This document shows positions 25,603 through 38,100 of a stretch of DNA of 64,000 bases, piece by piece. The notes beneath the pieces are model-generated. The model saw only the letters and a list, made by a program, of their open reading frames with translations. It was not told where the DNA came from and searched no databases. Position 1 is the first letter of the stretch, and each line of letters begins with the position of its first letter. Position numbers and translations under genes: made by a program. The stretch comes from Lunularia cruciata (Eukaryota > Streptophyta > Marchantiopsida > Lunulariales > Lunulariaceae). The stretch spans positions 12,591,001-12,655,000 of the forward strand of contig OX419758.1 of the NCBI GenBank assembly GCA_948567375.1, read 5' to 3'.

Positions 25603-26785
25603 TTCGGTGCTGCTTTTCTAACACCATTTCACATACTGATTGCTTCATGCTGGACAGATTTCAAGACACGTTTGCCACATGTTGAGTCCAGTGGAGACAA
25701 GCCTAATAATCTAGTTTGCACACTGAACTGGGTCATATTCGTGGCAAGCTTTCCTGAGACATCCCGTAGGCAACACGGTAGGGTAGCCATCTCTGATCGA
25801 AAGGTTTGCTTGAAGATGCAAAAGACAATGGAGGCTCTGGTTGATATGGTGTGTGTATATAGGGTACCGCGTTGAAGACGAAAAGTATGGCGCATCTCTG
25901 CATTATCCACTTTACATAACGCTAAATCCAAAAACTACCGGTTCTCAAGAAAAGTATGATGCTAAAATAATAAAATAGTTTGATTCTCGATAGCCTTTTC
26001 ACCCGAGTATTATTGCATTATTCAAAAGAGACCAGGTATAGAATAGCATAATCAATTGAAAAGCAGAAATCTTCAATAGAAAAGGGTTCAAATTTAAATA
26101 CCACATTTATTTGAAGAATTTAAGAAAAATAAGAGTCAAGGAATGAAGCTCAATAAGTTCATGTGTTCTTATTCTTGATAGACTTCTTCTAAGTTTACAA
26201 TATGGTCTTAGGTTGTTGTTGATATATAAATTACATATTTGGTTTTCATTTTCATTGTTAGTATCTATATAGCCTTGATGTGCAGAAGGTATAAGAGTAC
26301 ATTGACTATCTCAAAATCACAAGATGAGGAAACATAGAAAATACCATGGTTCTTCATTTTGTAATACTTTATAATAGACTAATCGTTATTTCTTGAAGTT
26401 GTCATCAAGGTTTTGAACCTTGATTCAAGGATAAGCCTTAAATGTTTTATATCTCTTTGATCTTATATAAAGAACAAGAATGCACTTGATTTAGTCCCTC
26501 AAGGTTTTATGTGCGTATATTCATCCTTAAACAACATAGATTGTTGTCAATATCATACACTATAGAAGTACAACTCATACAAATGTCATACATAAACTCT
26601 TAAGTACCACAATTGCCTCTCTAGCTGGCAGTTAGGTCCCTCTAACTCCATGTAGCCATCTACTCCAAGTTTGTGATATGCCCTATGGTGTGCAAAGATC
26701 AAGAGGTTGGGTGCTATCAAGCTCTATAGTTAGTCACATCTTTGCAATCTATATCACATAAAAAGTAAACTAGCTATAGGTCAAA

Positions 26786-26919
26786 TAAATCAAGGACATA
26801 ACCATTATCCTTGAGGAACAACCACAAGGAGGAGTCAAACATGCCAAATGCCATCCTCTCAAATAACTATCACACACAAACATAGTAGCAGCTCCACTAA
26901 AAGAACCACATAGCATACA
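26786..26919 (-). pseudogene. PHD finger at the C-terminal end of element D
   Basis: The minus-strand frame entering at 26919 reads CMLC, eleven residues, CDSY, LRGWHLAC and LTPP. This is the PHD pattern C-x2-C-x11-C-x2-[C]-x4-H-x2-C with the fourth ligand changed from Cys to Tyr. After LTPP a one-base frame change leads to VPQG-stop-WLCP, matching the end of a PHD finger (VPxGxWxCPxC). It lies downstream of the integrase of the same strand, in the place where chromoviruses carry a chromodomain. PHD fingers bind the histone H3 tail in chromatin, so a targeting role is plausible by analogy. The copy is dead: one frameshift, several stops and a lost ligand. Confidence 0.66.
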
Positions 26920-27479
26920 CCGCAAGCTTGCATGTACAATGGCCCAATTTTGGGTCCATAGTCCCATCAATATTTAGGAGGTGACATGGTGCAAAATTGC
27001 ACACATGATCCTTCCAAACAACACCATCATGTACTTTCAACTTTGGAAGGCAAACCCTCACACACTCTCAAGATAGTGCAGCCAATAGTCATATCAAGCG
27101 TTGACCAAGCAATCTACTATAGATATGCATAATCACTTGGATGAAATTGACAGATTGAGGGTCTATAACCTCCTCCTCAAATAATAGCATAATGTAAAGT
27201 ATCTCTATGCTAAGTAATTGCTAAGTTCTCAAAGGCCATCAACATCACTCTCCAAAAGGTATATGCACATTAAGACCAATGTGCTCACCCATATGTCAAG
27301 ATCATCCAAGTCCAAAACTACAATAACATCATGACAAATGGCTATAGGTAAATCTGGATCTCATCCATAGAGTAGAAAGTTAGGAGAGAATGCTAAGTAA
27401 GGATGCTTTCTGGTTGAATCAATAGACCATGGCCAACCCAAATAATTGGAGATCCCAATCTCCCAAGTGGCCTCTCTAT

Positions 27480-29575
27480 GTACTTATGTAATTCTCTCAT
27501 CACCATTTGAACCACTCTCTTTGCTAAGCCATATGTCTTAGGGTGATCTTAGAAGGTAGTACAGTGATCAGTCAAGGCCTTGTCACACAAGACTTGCAAC
27601 TCTCCCAAGAACTCTATACCTTGATCAGTCAAAACCTCAATTGGTGCACCAAAATGACTAAAGACCCATCCAAAAACAAGTAAGTTGTCCATTCATTTGG
27701 ACTTGTTAGGAAGTGCCACCAACTCAATCCACTTAAAGAAGTGCTCCACCATCACCAAAAAATACCAATAATGTCTCACAATCAACAATAAGGGTCCAAA
27801 AAATTCCAAACTCCAATAGTAACCTATGTCTATGATAGGTAATGGACGTAACTATGGCTTGGGAGTATTAAATGATGCTCTAACTTGGTCATTAACCACA
27901 CAAGGCAAAAAACTATTGTACATTAGTTTATACACCATGCCATTACTAATGATTCTAGAGTAAGCTATGTGTACAATTTACTCCAAAATGTCCTAGCTCC
28001 CCATGAGCATGACTTACCAATTATGGTCTTTGAGATGGAAGTGGTACTACATACACTCTAATGTCTACCCTCCAATCTAAACCGCTTAGCTTGCTGAAGG
28101 ATATGGTCTCTCTCCTTGGCACAAACTATAACACCCACAACACCAATGCAAATAATGCAAATAATCCATCACTATGACATCATCATGAATGTCTTGTTGA
28201 CATATACCTATTTCTCCACCCTCTAGATCTATGACCTCAACACTTGTATGTGATGAAAAAGATACCATCAAACCTCAAAAAATATATATAAAATGGTAGA
28301 TGCATGCCAACTTGGCACTATTTCCTCATATGTCTCACCATGCAAACGTGCTCTCATTTGATCTTGTTGGCTCAAACCTAGGTTTCTACTCAACCCATCT
28401 ACATCATGATTCACCACTCCAAGTTTGTGAATAACCATGAAATCATACTTCTATAAACACATATTGTAAGCTTCCCTAAAAGCTTGTCGGACTCCATCAA
28501 CCACTTTAGTGGTTAATAATCAATGATAAGAATGAAGGGGTTACAAAATAGGAAACATTAGAAATGAACTACTGTCCACACTATTGCCAAGCTCTCTTTC
28601 TCATATGAACTATACTTTGCCTCCGTTGAATTTTTGGAGTGACTAGCATAAGCCACCACAAACTCCTTCTCCTCATCATCTTGCTAGGTGAACATTGCTC
28701 CAAGCTCCAACATACTTCAATCAGTGTGAAAATAGAATCATCATCCTTTGATTGGTCTCTTGAGAACAAAGGCAAATGTTAATCTCTCCTTGAGCTCTAT
28801 AAAAGCTCTCTCCTACACATCTCCCCAACACCATTCATGTGTAAGCTTGGTCAGCTTTGTCAAGGCCTTGGCAATGACACTAAATCCTCTAACGTATTGG
28901 CAATAGAAGCTCACCAACCCAAGAAATGCTTGCACTTTGCTCACATCCATAGGCCAAGGAATATGTGAAATAACCTCAACCTTGGTCTACTAAACACCAA
29001 GTCCACCAAGGTAGATAGTGGGACCCAAATACTCAACTTGCTTGTGAAGAATCTGCACTTCTTAAGATATAATTTGAGTCCATGAGATCTCAATCTCTCA
29101 AAAACCTCCAACAAATGTCTCTCATGCTCCTCTACAATAGTGTTATTGACCAAATTGTAATCAATATAGCACCAAGAAAAATCTAATCCTACTAGGATCT
29201 TGTCCATGATCTTTAATAGGATCAATATGATCAAATAATAAGAACCTCCACTAATACAATACATCCTTATGATGAGATTCAATAGCCCAAAAAAACTATC
29301 TTGGACTTGTCTTCCTCCTTGATTGACAATTGATGATATCTTGCTCAAAGATCCAAAGTTTTGAAGATCTTTACATGCCAAATCATATCAAATATCTCTT
29401 TTGATGTAAGCATAACATTCCAATCAGCCCTAGTCTTTTGGTTGATAGGACTGTAATCTCAAGACATCCACCTATATGTGTAATTGCTATGCATATCTCT
29501 CTTGGATATCATCACTATAGTTGAAGCATACTCTCCATGTGAAATCTCCACCAAACCAGCCTCAAAAAGATCTCT
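27480..29575 (-). pseudogene. Element D Ty3/gypsy RT, RNase H and integrase remnant
   Basis: Read on the minus strand from 29575 downwards, the reverse transcriptase shows AGLVEISHGEYAS and later VEEHERHLLEVFERLRSHGL and KKCRFF, a standard gypsy RT palm and thumb. The catalytic motif is damaged (YIDY where YIDD is expected). RNase H follows at about 28570-28780 (DDEEKEFVVAYASHSKNS with TEAKYSSYEKE). The integrase core lies at about 27540-27850 (MVEHFFKWIELVALP, GAPIEVLTDQGIEF, then DHPKTYGLAKR). Many stops and indels interrupt it. Order RT, RNase H, integrase is that of Ty3/gypsy. It belongs with the gag/protease remnant at 32130-33404 and the PHD finger at 26786-26919. Confidence 0.82.
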
Positions 29576-31105
29576 AATTTGGCTTTGAATCAATGCTCTA
29601 TCCATGTCATGATACAAATAAGGATGTTAAAAAAACTAGTGTATCACTAGTCAGCTCAATCCAAATACTATGTCTTTTTAAAGCACCAAAATCCTTCAAT
29701 ATGAGGATTTGGGTGCAAAACAACCCATGTAGCTCCTCAAGGACCTCCAAACTCTTTGTCTTTTTCCATTTTTAAGCTTGGGTTTAAGGTCCCCAAGTAT
29801 TCACTATAATTGATATAGGAGTGGATGTAGGAGTGGAAGATGCACTGAGAAGCTGCTACACCAAGCCCTTGGAGCAATAATTTTATGCTCCCAACTGGTA
29901 GAATCCCTAACCTTAGAGCAAAAAAACCCCCTTTGCTTGAGCTACAAGCTCAAGATATCCTCTAACTGCATCCCAAGTAGACCAATGGTGTAACCCAAGT
30001 AAAACACTCTCACTAGTAGTCACTGATTGTGTCCCAAGAATACCATGTCCACTCAATCCATTGCTCCTAAAACATGCCTGAATTGTCTCAATAGGCATAG
30101 AGCTCACAATAATTTGAGTGGTGATGTCTATGAAGCACATCCTATGTTGCTCCACCAAGCTAAGGCTCACAATCTAGTTAGATAGCTCAATTCCATAGCT
30201 TGAAGTAACACTTGATGCTTAGATGTCTTTGACACTACTAAAATAGCAATAATACTGATACAAAAACGTATCACCTTCTCTCTCTCTCATTGGCATTGGG
30301 CTTCACCAACTCTTGTAATTTTGAATCCCAAACAAGTCCAAGATCTCCTTCTCAAAAAGCACATGAGCTTGGGAAACTCATGAGTGTGGGTAAAGTAGCT
30401 CTAGGCTGCCCAATAAGGTTCACCACTACCATAGGTGATTTATAAACCACTACTATTGTTTGAGACTAGTACACAACATCCAAAATATCATTAAAAAAGA
30501 AGGTGGGCTAGCCATTGAATCCCGTCATAGGCACATTGTAAAACCTCTCTAGGTAAGAGGTTTATCCACCAAAGATGAAGATGATATGCCCATGATCCAA
30601 ATTTAGTTGCATCCAATAACATAGTTTGTCCCGTCCAAGAATGGACCTGATGTGTACTCACCACCACTTGTGTATGAGAATTACCTATCAAAGTGATGTT
30701 CTCCAAAAAGTAGGTTGGAAATAGACTGATGAATTTGGAGATGTCAGAGTATATGTAACATCTCCCAAAACACACTAGAATATAGATCTTGTAGCCTTGA
30801 TCTTGGCTAATACAAGTATATCCTTAATATGACTATCTAGAAATCTCTAGATCCTATGCTCCTAACAAGGAAATGTTTATTAGGTACCAAAAGACCCTAC
30901 CAATTGGTAATCTTTGATTGTTGATATCGATAATGACTTAGGATACCAATAGGCCAAGCGTACAATGTGATGTAAGAGACTCACCTAGAACTCTCATCTT
31001 TTCTACATACAAGTACATCTAAACCCATATACTTGCTTGTAGTATTGCAACAAGTCCAGTGCTAATCCTACCAAACAACTCCAATAGGCATACTCTCTCT
31101 GCTTA
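29576..31105 (-). other. Probable internal part of element D, domains unclear
   Basis: Short minus-strand frames (29913-30170, 30491-30775) fit between protease and RT of element D and share its AT-rich, stop-laden look. I recognise no domain in them. The stretch ends at the family-A LTR that begins at 31106. Confidence 0.4.
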
Positions 31106-31709
31106 TGTAATACTATTAGCTAGATAGATTATCTAGAGTTGGAAATTGGTTTGGTAATATCTTTTATGATGTTATATACAATGGTCTAAGTAGATTAGAT
31201 AAAATTTTCACCAAAAGAGTACTTTCACTAATAGAGTAGAGGCCAAAAATACCTTGAAAACTTCATAGCTTATTTTGGAGGCCTAAAAAATGAATTAGGC
31301 ATAAAAAATAAAATCTTCCTCTCCCATTTTGGAAAAAAGACATTGCTTTTTACCCCTTTTTTTGTCTTGTCAAGATCTTTCCAATGGTACCTCATCCATG
31401 CTATTCTGAGCTTCTTATAGGAAGATTCTCCAAAGATTTTCTTTGGTCAAACTTGTTTAACCAAGAAAATAGTGCAAAGATTGACATGTTACCAATCTAT
31501 GGAATTAATCAAAAGGTGGAGCTTGTTGGCATATCATCAATCCATGTATTTGATCCAAGGGTTTAGTTCCCTTTTAGTGGATCCTCTCTACTGTAAAATA
31601 AAGATAAGGTGCTCCTTTGTTGTAGTGGAGTATTGAAGAATGAAACCTTTTGTTTCTCTTGTGTTTCTCTTGTGCCTCTTGGGATTTCTCTTGTCCTTGG
31701 AACATTATA
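31106..31709 (-). mobile_element. Family-A LTR, copy A1, inside element D
   Basis: About 604 bp. On the minus strand it starts TATAATGTTCC (expected TGTAATGTTC) and ends GCTAATAGTATTACA. It is the same sequence family as 33405-39641, 51194-51957 and 56131-56562, sharing phrases such as GGAGCACCTTATCTTTATT, GGTACCATTGGA and ACTCTTTTGGTGA. No internal region of its own is attached, so it looks like a solo LTR. I could not find a matching target duplication (GCTTA versus GTTGG). The strand is given in the orientation of the other three copies; the true sense of this family is unknown. Confidence 0.72.
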
Positions 31710-32129
31710 GTTGGATACTACCAAGCAATAAATGTGGTATCCAAAGGTGATAAGGTAATAGACTCTAGAGGCTCATCCTCACCTTGGTCTCTTTTTTGTA
31801 CAAAGGCTCCACTCCAAGCCTACTACACTAATTGATCCACATGTTGTTATAATGCCTCCTCAAAATCCACAATAGAACATCCAAGGTGGATAGAACAATC
31901 TTACTCATACTCCAAATCCAAGTGATCTCATCTAATATTATGGTATCCTCCACATGGGTGTTCCCTTCCAATAAGTCACCAGGCCAAGGAATAAGACCAT
32001 TGAAAGCTAGACTATTGCCATGATCCCTAATTGTAGCAAGCCAAGACTACCACTACTAAAGCACATTGGTAGGTAACATACCCATTCCTCACTTGATTGC
32101 CAACCTAACTTATAGGAAGTTAACTCTTC

Positions 32130-33404
32130 CTAATAGTCAATATTGAAACCCATGATGTATAGCACTACTCCACAAACTAGCACATCATATGACTCTATTA
32201 GTATCGCAATGGCTTGATCTCTCATCATAGAGCTATCAATTGGATGATTGAGCTGAATTTGGATAAAGAGCTCTCCACAGTGATGTATTGTGTAGAACCA
32301 ACTCAAAGGGATGTCTTGATCTAAAATGGACACCTCTCTACATCAATCTTTCATAGCCCAAGACCAACAATTTTAGCCTTTCCCAACATAAGAGGTTGCA
32401 CACTAGAGTCTAATAAGACCCTTTATGGTGTATATACCATCAAGCTCCCACCAAACAAAAAAAATCCACTCTAGTTGTCCAATAGGACAACTTCATGTGT
32501 GAATTGAGTTTGCTCAAAGGAAGGTTTAGTTGGTAACTCCTCCAACCTCACTACTATGGCTTGCCATAAACCAATGGTCATTGAAAAAATCCTATGCTCC
32601 TCAACCAAGTCAACTCTACCATCAACCATCTCTGCTCTAGAAGCAAGAACCACATCATCCCTACTCTCACAAACTGTGATAGCCAACCAAAAAATTAGAG
32701 TTGAGTCAACTCCCAATGTAAACATGTCATTGGTTGAGAACAAAAGGAACTGCACAATCAATTGAGCCTTCCCCAACTTTGTGCTAGGCTCAAATTTTGT
32801 AGTAGTAGTTAGTTGACTAGTATCTAGTCTATCATGTAATCCATCACCACCAACCACATATACACTAGGACATCGAGGGGCCATGGATATTTTTTGTAAT
32901 GCTTCAAAGAGTGTGAAAGACTAGGGAAGTCTGACTTGTCTACCAACCTCTCCTCTTTATGGGTCCAACTCCATTGGTGCTCCTCTAGTCTTTGGAGAAT
33001 GAACTGCACTCCTAGTCACTATAGTAGATACCTATGTTTCTCCACACATAAGGTCCAGACCACCTCTATCACTAGCATAAAAGGTTGAAGCTCAGTACTT
33101 GAATCTCATCTCCTCTAAGCTATGGCCATGCTAGTCAATCTCTGCTCCAATTGCTCAATCCAAGTAGCCATGGCTATATTAGAAGAGCATGTACATACCA
33201 AGTGTAGGTCCTCTACCACCACCTTGTCCTCCATGACTTGGAGCTCCTCTACCACCTACCATGGCAACTCTACCACTCTACAACTCTAGGTGGAGGTCAA
33301 AGCATTGGTCACCAATGTGACCAAATTTGTGACAATGGTCATAATATCTTTGTGTTGATTGTGATGCACCAAAGGTATCATGTCCACTACCCTAAGTGCA
33401 TTCT
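32130..33404 (-). pseudogene. Element D gag zinc knuckle and protease-region remnant
   Basis: On the minus strand near 33360-33300 the phrase YYDHCHKFGHIGDQC is a gag CCHC zinc knuckle with the first Cys replaced by Tyr. About 1 kb further, at 32333-32130, a frame reading MMRDQAIAILIESYDVLVCG and VLYIMGF resembles the segment between protease and RT of some plant gypsy polyproteins. The main capsid part of gag is missing because the family-A LTR abuts at 33405. The region has numerous stops and is non-functional. Confidence 0.6.
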
Positions 33405-33579
33405 TGTAATGTTCTAAGGACATGAGAAAAATAAGAGAAGGAACTCAAGAGAAACACAAGACTTCATCCGTCAATACTCTGATGCTCCAAACTAGCACCT
33501 TATCTTTATTATATATCAATGAGTATCCACTCAAAGGAATTTACACCCTTGGATCAATTACATGGATTATTAAGATGTC

Positions 33580-34002
33580 TGTAACAATATGGAGTTTAGC
33601 AACAAAGTTAGTCGGGCTTACAAAGTAGAGACTAAGACAAAATAGCATAGAATATTCTAGAAGTATCTAAGAAGTTTCTTGGGAAGGTTCCCAACTAGTT
33701 AACTTACGCCCTAAGCAGGTAGCTTCTAGAAGGAAGCTTCTAGAAGCTTCTAACTAGCTTAGCTTGCACTCCAAGTAGGCGGCTTCTAGAAGGAAGCTTC
33801 TTGAGAAGCTTCCTGGTTAACTTGGCTTGCACTCCAAGAAAGCGGCTCAAGGAAGCTTCTTGAGAAGCTTCATGGGTCTTGTATGCTATCTATAAATACC
33901 AAAGCCGAAGCTCATGCTAGGCATTTGGAGTTTTCTCTCATTCAAGTGTCCCAATGTGAGGTTCCATTCTCCTATTTCTCTCCTGGGTTTCGGTCTTTTA
34001 CA
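33580..34002 (+). repeat. Gypsy-1 5' LTR with heat-shock-element array
   Basis: A 423-bp LTR. At 33732-33751 there are four contiguous alternating heat-shock units (GAAGCTTCTAGAAGCTTC), preceded by a TTCTAGAA pair at 33724-33731. Two further GAAGCTTC pairs lie on each side of the TTGA spacer downstream. The TATA box TATAAATA is at 33891-33898, so the array lies in U3 upstream of the presumed start. The same plan occurs in the 3' LTR and in Gypsy-2. Confidence 0.9.
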
Positions 34003-34003
34003 T

Positions 34004-34018
34004 TGGTATTAGAGCAGG
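34004..34018 (+). other. Gypsy-1 primer binding site (tRNA-iMet type)
   Basis: TGGTATTAGAGCAGG lies one base after the LTR. It matches the 3' end of plant initiator tRNA-Met (TGGTATCAGAGC) except for a C-to-T change at the seventh position; Gypsy-2 keeps the C. Confidence 0.88.
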
Positions 34019-34273
34019 AATGGGATGGATGGAATTTATGGACCACCAAATCCACTTCCGCCAAACCATTGGGACTTTCATGTCCAGATATTACCAAAGT
34101 ATCGTTTCACACAATTCATCACCTTGCGCTTTGGGCAGGATTTTCTGCATATGATCACCGTGTCAGAGGAACCCTTGATACTTCCAATTGTAACTTATGG
34201 AGAACGGTGGACGTGTTGTATCTATGTGTTAATCAATTAGATAAATTGAGAGTAGTGGAATAGAGTAGTAACG

Positions 34274-35173
34274 ATGGCGGCAATACCGGATGTTATCCTT
34301 GCAATGCAACAACAAATCAAGCATCTTACTCAATTGTTGGATGAGCAAGACCAGCAATGACGAGAATAGATAGACAGAGCACCAATTTGAGATGGAGAAG
34401 ATTGCATTCGATTTCCGAAACCCAAGGTGTTTGAAGGCAAGAATCTTCTAGGCACAGTGGAGAATTTTGTGTTTGATTGAGAATGTTACTTTGAAGCCAC
34501 CAATCTTCAAGATGAGCGGAAACAAATTCTCTTGGCTTCTAGCTAATTAGATGGCGTGGCAAAACTTTGGTGGCGATTCAGAGTAGAAAGAGCTGAACGA
34601 CAAATTGTTACACCAATTTTGACATGGGCAGAATTCAAGGATGCAATACTTGGTTGATTTCAAACTATAAATGCCACCCGAGCCGTACCAGATAAATTGG
34701 CAGAGTTGAGGCAGATTGGCTCAATGAGAAGCTACATCACACAATTTCAGAACATCATCATGCAAATTCCAGATATCCAAGAAGGTGAAGTTCTAGATCA
34801 ATTTGTGCGAGGATTGAAGTCACAAACCAAATTGGAGGTGACTATGTGAGAGCCACAGAACATAGAAGAAGCCATGCAATTGGCTGAGCATTTTGATTCC
34901 TTGGTTGCAACAACTTGATCTCAACCTTGACCTACACAAAGCCTACCAGTACCATGAGTGGAAGAACCAATACCAATGGAGATTGATGATATCCAACAAA
35001 GACCACTTGTCACAATAGATAGAGAAAGATTACAACAAAATGGAGGTTGTTTTTATTGTCGCCAGTTGGGGTATCGCATTGCTGAATGTCCACTCAAGAA
35101 TGGACGACCTTGACAAGTTGCCCAAGTGGAGGTTGTGGAGCGGAATGATCAAGGAAACAAGGAATCCCAGTAG
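34274..35173 (+). pseudogene. Gypsy-1 gag, many premature stops
   Basis: A 900-bp region colinear with the Gypsy-2 gag, starting ATG GCG GCA and ending at the same TAG. It encodes a retrotransposon capsid domain (KLWWRFRVERAERQ region) and a zinc knuckle in which the His is replaced by Tyr (CFYCRQLGYRIAEC). More than ten in-frame stops occur, mostly where Gypsy-2 has CGA, CGG, CAA, CAG or TGG. At the gag end the slippery heptamer reads AGGAAAC instead of GGGAAAC (35152-35158), while the downstream 10-bp stem (35165-35174 with 35188-35197) is intact. Confidence 0.92.
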
Positions 35174-38100
35174 GAGATTTTGAGCCGCCTACTGGGAGCT
35201 TGATTAGTTCCAATGAGATTGAAGGCTTGACCTATGCAAGTCTGCTTCACTTGCAAGGTATGATATCTAATTGGGATTGTAGAATTTTGGTTGATTCTGG
35301 AAGTTCAGAGAATTGCATGTATATGCAAGTAGCAAAGGAATTGGGTATTCCTATCAAGCCATAGATTGGAAGTAGTTTGATGATGGCAGATGGTAGAAAG
35401 GGTTCTGCATTCCGCACCTTGCATCCTGTTACCTTCAAGATTGGGAAGGAGTATTTGGAGTGTATGAGGTTTGTAGTGGCACCTCTACACTATGATATCA
35501 TTCTGGGTCTACCTTGGCTTGAATGTCATAAGGTTCAATTTGATTGGACCCGACACCAAATTCAAGTACAACACCAAGGTAGGAATTTCTGATTAGGTTG
35601 TCTGGCACCTCTGAGTAAGACACCTCAGAATAGTCAGTCCCAAGATAGGAAGTTTGTTGAGAAGGTAGCCATAGAACAAATCTCGAAGGGAGATGAGTCC
35701 CAAGAGGGGAAGTTTGCTAGGAAGGCAACCATGGAGCAAGCTTGGAAGAGAGATGAGTCCCTAGAAGGGAAGTTTGTTAATGGAGCAGCCATAGAGCAAG
35801 CTTTGGAGGAAGATAAGTCTATATTCACGGTGTGGATCAAGCCGATTGCACAAGAACAATCTGAGGAGGGCCAAGTGCCGCATCAAGCAATGGTTGATTG
35901 GATAGTTCAAGAGTTTGCAGATGTGTTTCCGGATGATCTAGCAAAAGGATTACCCTCCGATCGAGGTATGCCCTTCAAGATCGAGTTATTGTCAAGGAGT
36001 ACTCCAGTGAGTAGACCAATCTATCGGCTCTCACCAAAGAAGTTGAAGGAGTTGCAAACAACACTTACAGACTTGTTGGAGAAGGATTTCATACGACATA
36101 GTACCTCTCCTTGGGGAGCACCGGTACTATTTGTTCCAAAGAAGGATGGAGGACTTTGTTTTTGTATTGATTACCCTGGACTCAATAAGCAAACCGTGAA
36201 GAATGCATATCCCTTGCCTCGGATTGATGACCTACTTGATCAACTAAGTGGAGCACGCTACTTTTCCAAGCTGGATCTTTGTAGCGGCTATTGGCAAATT
36301 CCTATTGAAGGTGAGGATGTGCAAAAGACTGCTTTTGCACAAGGTATGGACATTTTGAGTGGAGAGTTCTACCTTTTGGACTCACTAATGCTCTAGCAGT
36401 CTTCATAGATCAGATGCATTGGGTGTTGGAGGGACTATTGGATTGGTCCGTGGTGGTGTTCTTAGATGATATCTTAATCTATAGTAGGACAGAGGTAGAA
36501 CACATGAATCATGTGCAAGAAGTCCTAAGACGACTACGACAATGGAAATTTTACTGCAAGAAGTCAAAGTGTGCTTTTTGGCAGAAGGAGGTTACCTTCT
36601 TGGGTCATAAGATCTCATCAGAGGGGATCAAGATGGAAGAAGAGAAGATCAAGGCCATTACTGATTGGCCTACCCCGAAGGATGCTACCAAAGTACAAGC
36701 ATTCAATGGATTGGCCAGTTTTTACTAACGGTTCATCCACTATTATGCTCATGTAGCTGCACCATTGACTAACCTCTTGGGAAAGAACTTGAGCTTCCAA
36801 TGGACCACCAAGCATGAAGAAGCATTCTAGAAGTTAAAGCATATGGTGTCTTCAAGACCCATTCTTCAACCATATGATCCTCAACTACCTTGTGTGGTTG
36901 CTTTTGATGCTTCTAACTTTGCAATTGGAGCTATGTTGCAACAAGAATTTCCAGATGGACTACATCCTATTGCCTTTGTGTCTCGCCAACTAAATACAGC
37001 TGAAAGAAATTACTTTGCTTGAGATCGGGAACAACTTGCAATGGTATATGCCACCAAGGTATGGAGGCATTATCTCTTGGGGAAACAAGTGATCATGCAA
37101 ACTGATCACAAGCTATTGTTGCAAACCTTACACCTAAAGCACATGAAGAGTTGACATCATCGATGGGAAGAGCAACTCCAATTGTTTGACATCAAACTTG
37201 AGTACAAACCAGGTCGGTTCCATGTCATCCCTGATGCTCTATCACAACAACCTGATTTGAAGGCTCTTCCTCTCATCACGGCGGCAATTACAACGGTGTC
37301 CATTGATCCTAAGGTTCATAATGAGTTTCAATCAGCTCTACAATGAGATTCCTTCTTCTAAATGGTACACGGTCGTCTAACAACATGCAACAAGGAGTAC
37401 AACACCTTCTCCTTCAAGGAGGGCCTTTTATTCCATGCAAACTAGATCTATATTCCAGCCAAAGGTGATCTTTGACTTGTGTGCCTTCAAGAAGCCCATG
37501 ATTTACCAATAGCTGGTCACATGGGAGTGGACAAGACCTTGAGCACCCTCCAACGCCAATGGTGGTGGCCCAACATGACACAAGATGTTCAAGACTTTGT
37601 CCGATCATGTGAGAGTTGCCAACGGAACAAAGCCTGCAACCAGAAGCCGAGTGGACTCCTTCAACCACTGGCCATTCCATCCGCTCATTGGGAGCATGTG
37701 AGCTTGGATCTTATCACATCCTTGCCAAAGACAAAACAAGGACACACGGCAATCGTGGTGTTTGTGGATAAGCTTAGTAAGCAAATCCACTTGGCACCAA
37801 CCTATGATAACGTAGATGCTCCAACCTTAGTGCAAATCTACTTCGACAATGTCTTCAAGAATCATGGGATGCCATGTGTACTCATCTCCAACCATGATCC
37901 TTGATTTACCGGGAAGTTTTGGCAAGCACTCTTCCAAATACTTGGCACCAAGCTTGCTTTGTCCACGGCCTATCATCCTCAAACTAAAAGACAAACCAAA
38001 TGTGCCAATCGTATATTGGAGGATATGTTGCAGGCCTTTGTCAATGTCCACCATACCAACTAGGATGAATGTCTTGCAGCTGCAGAATTTGCCTACAACA

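Noticed and set aside
31101-31714. Target duplication around family-A LTR A1
   Set aside because: The flanking pentamers GCTTA and GTTGG do not match, so insertion as a simple solo LTR is not proven.
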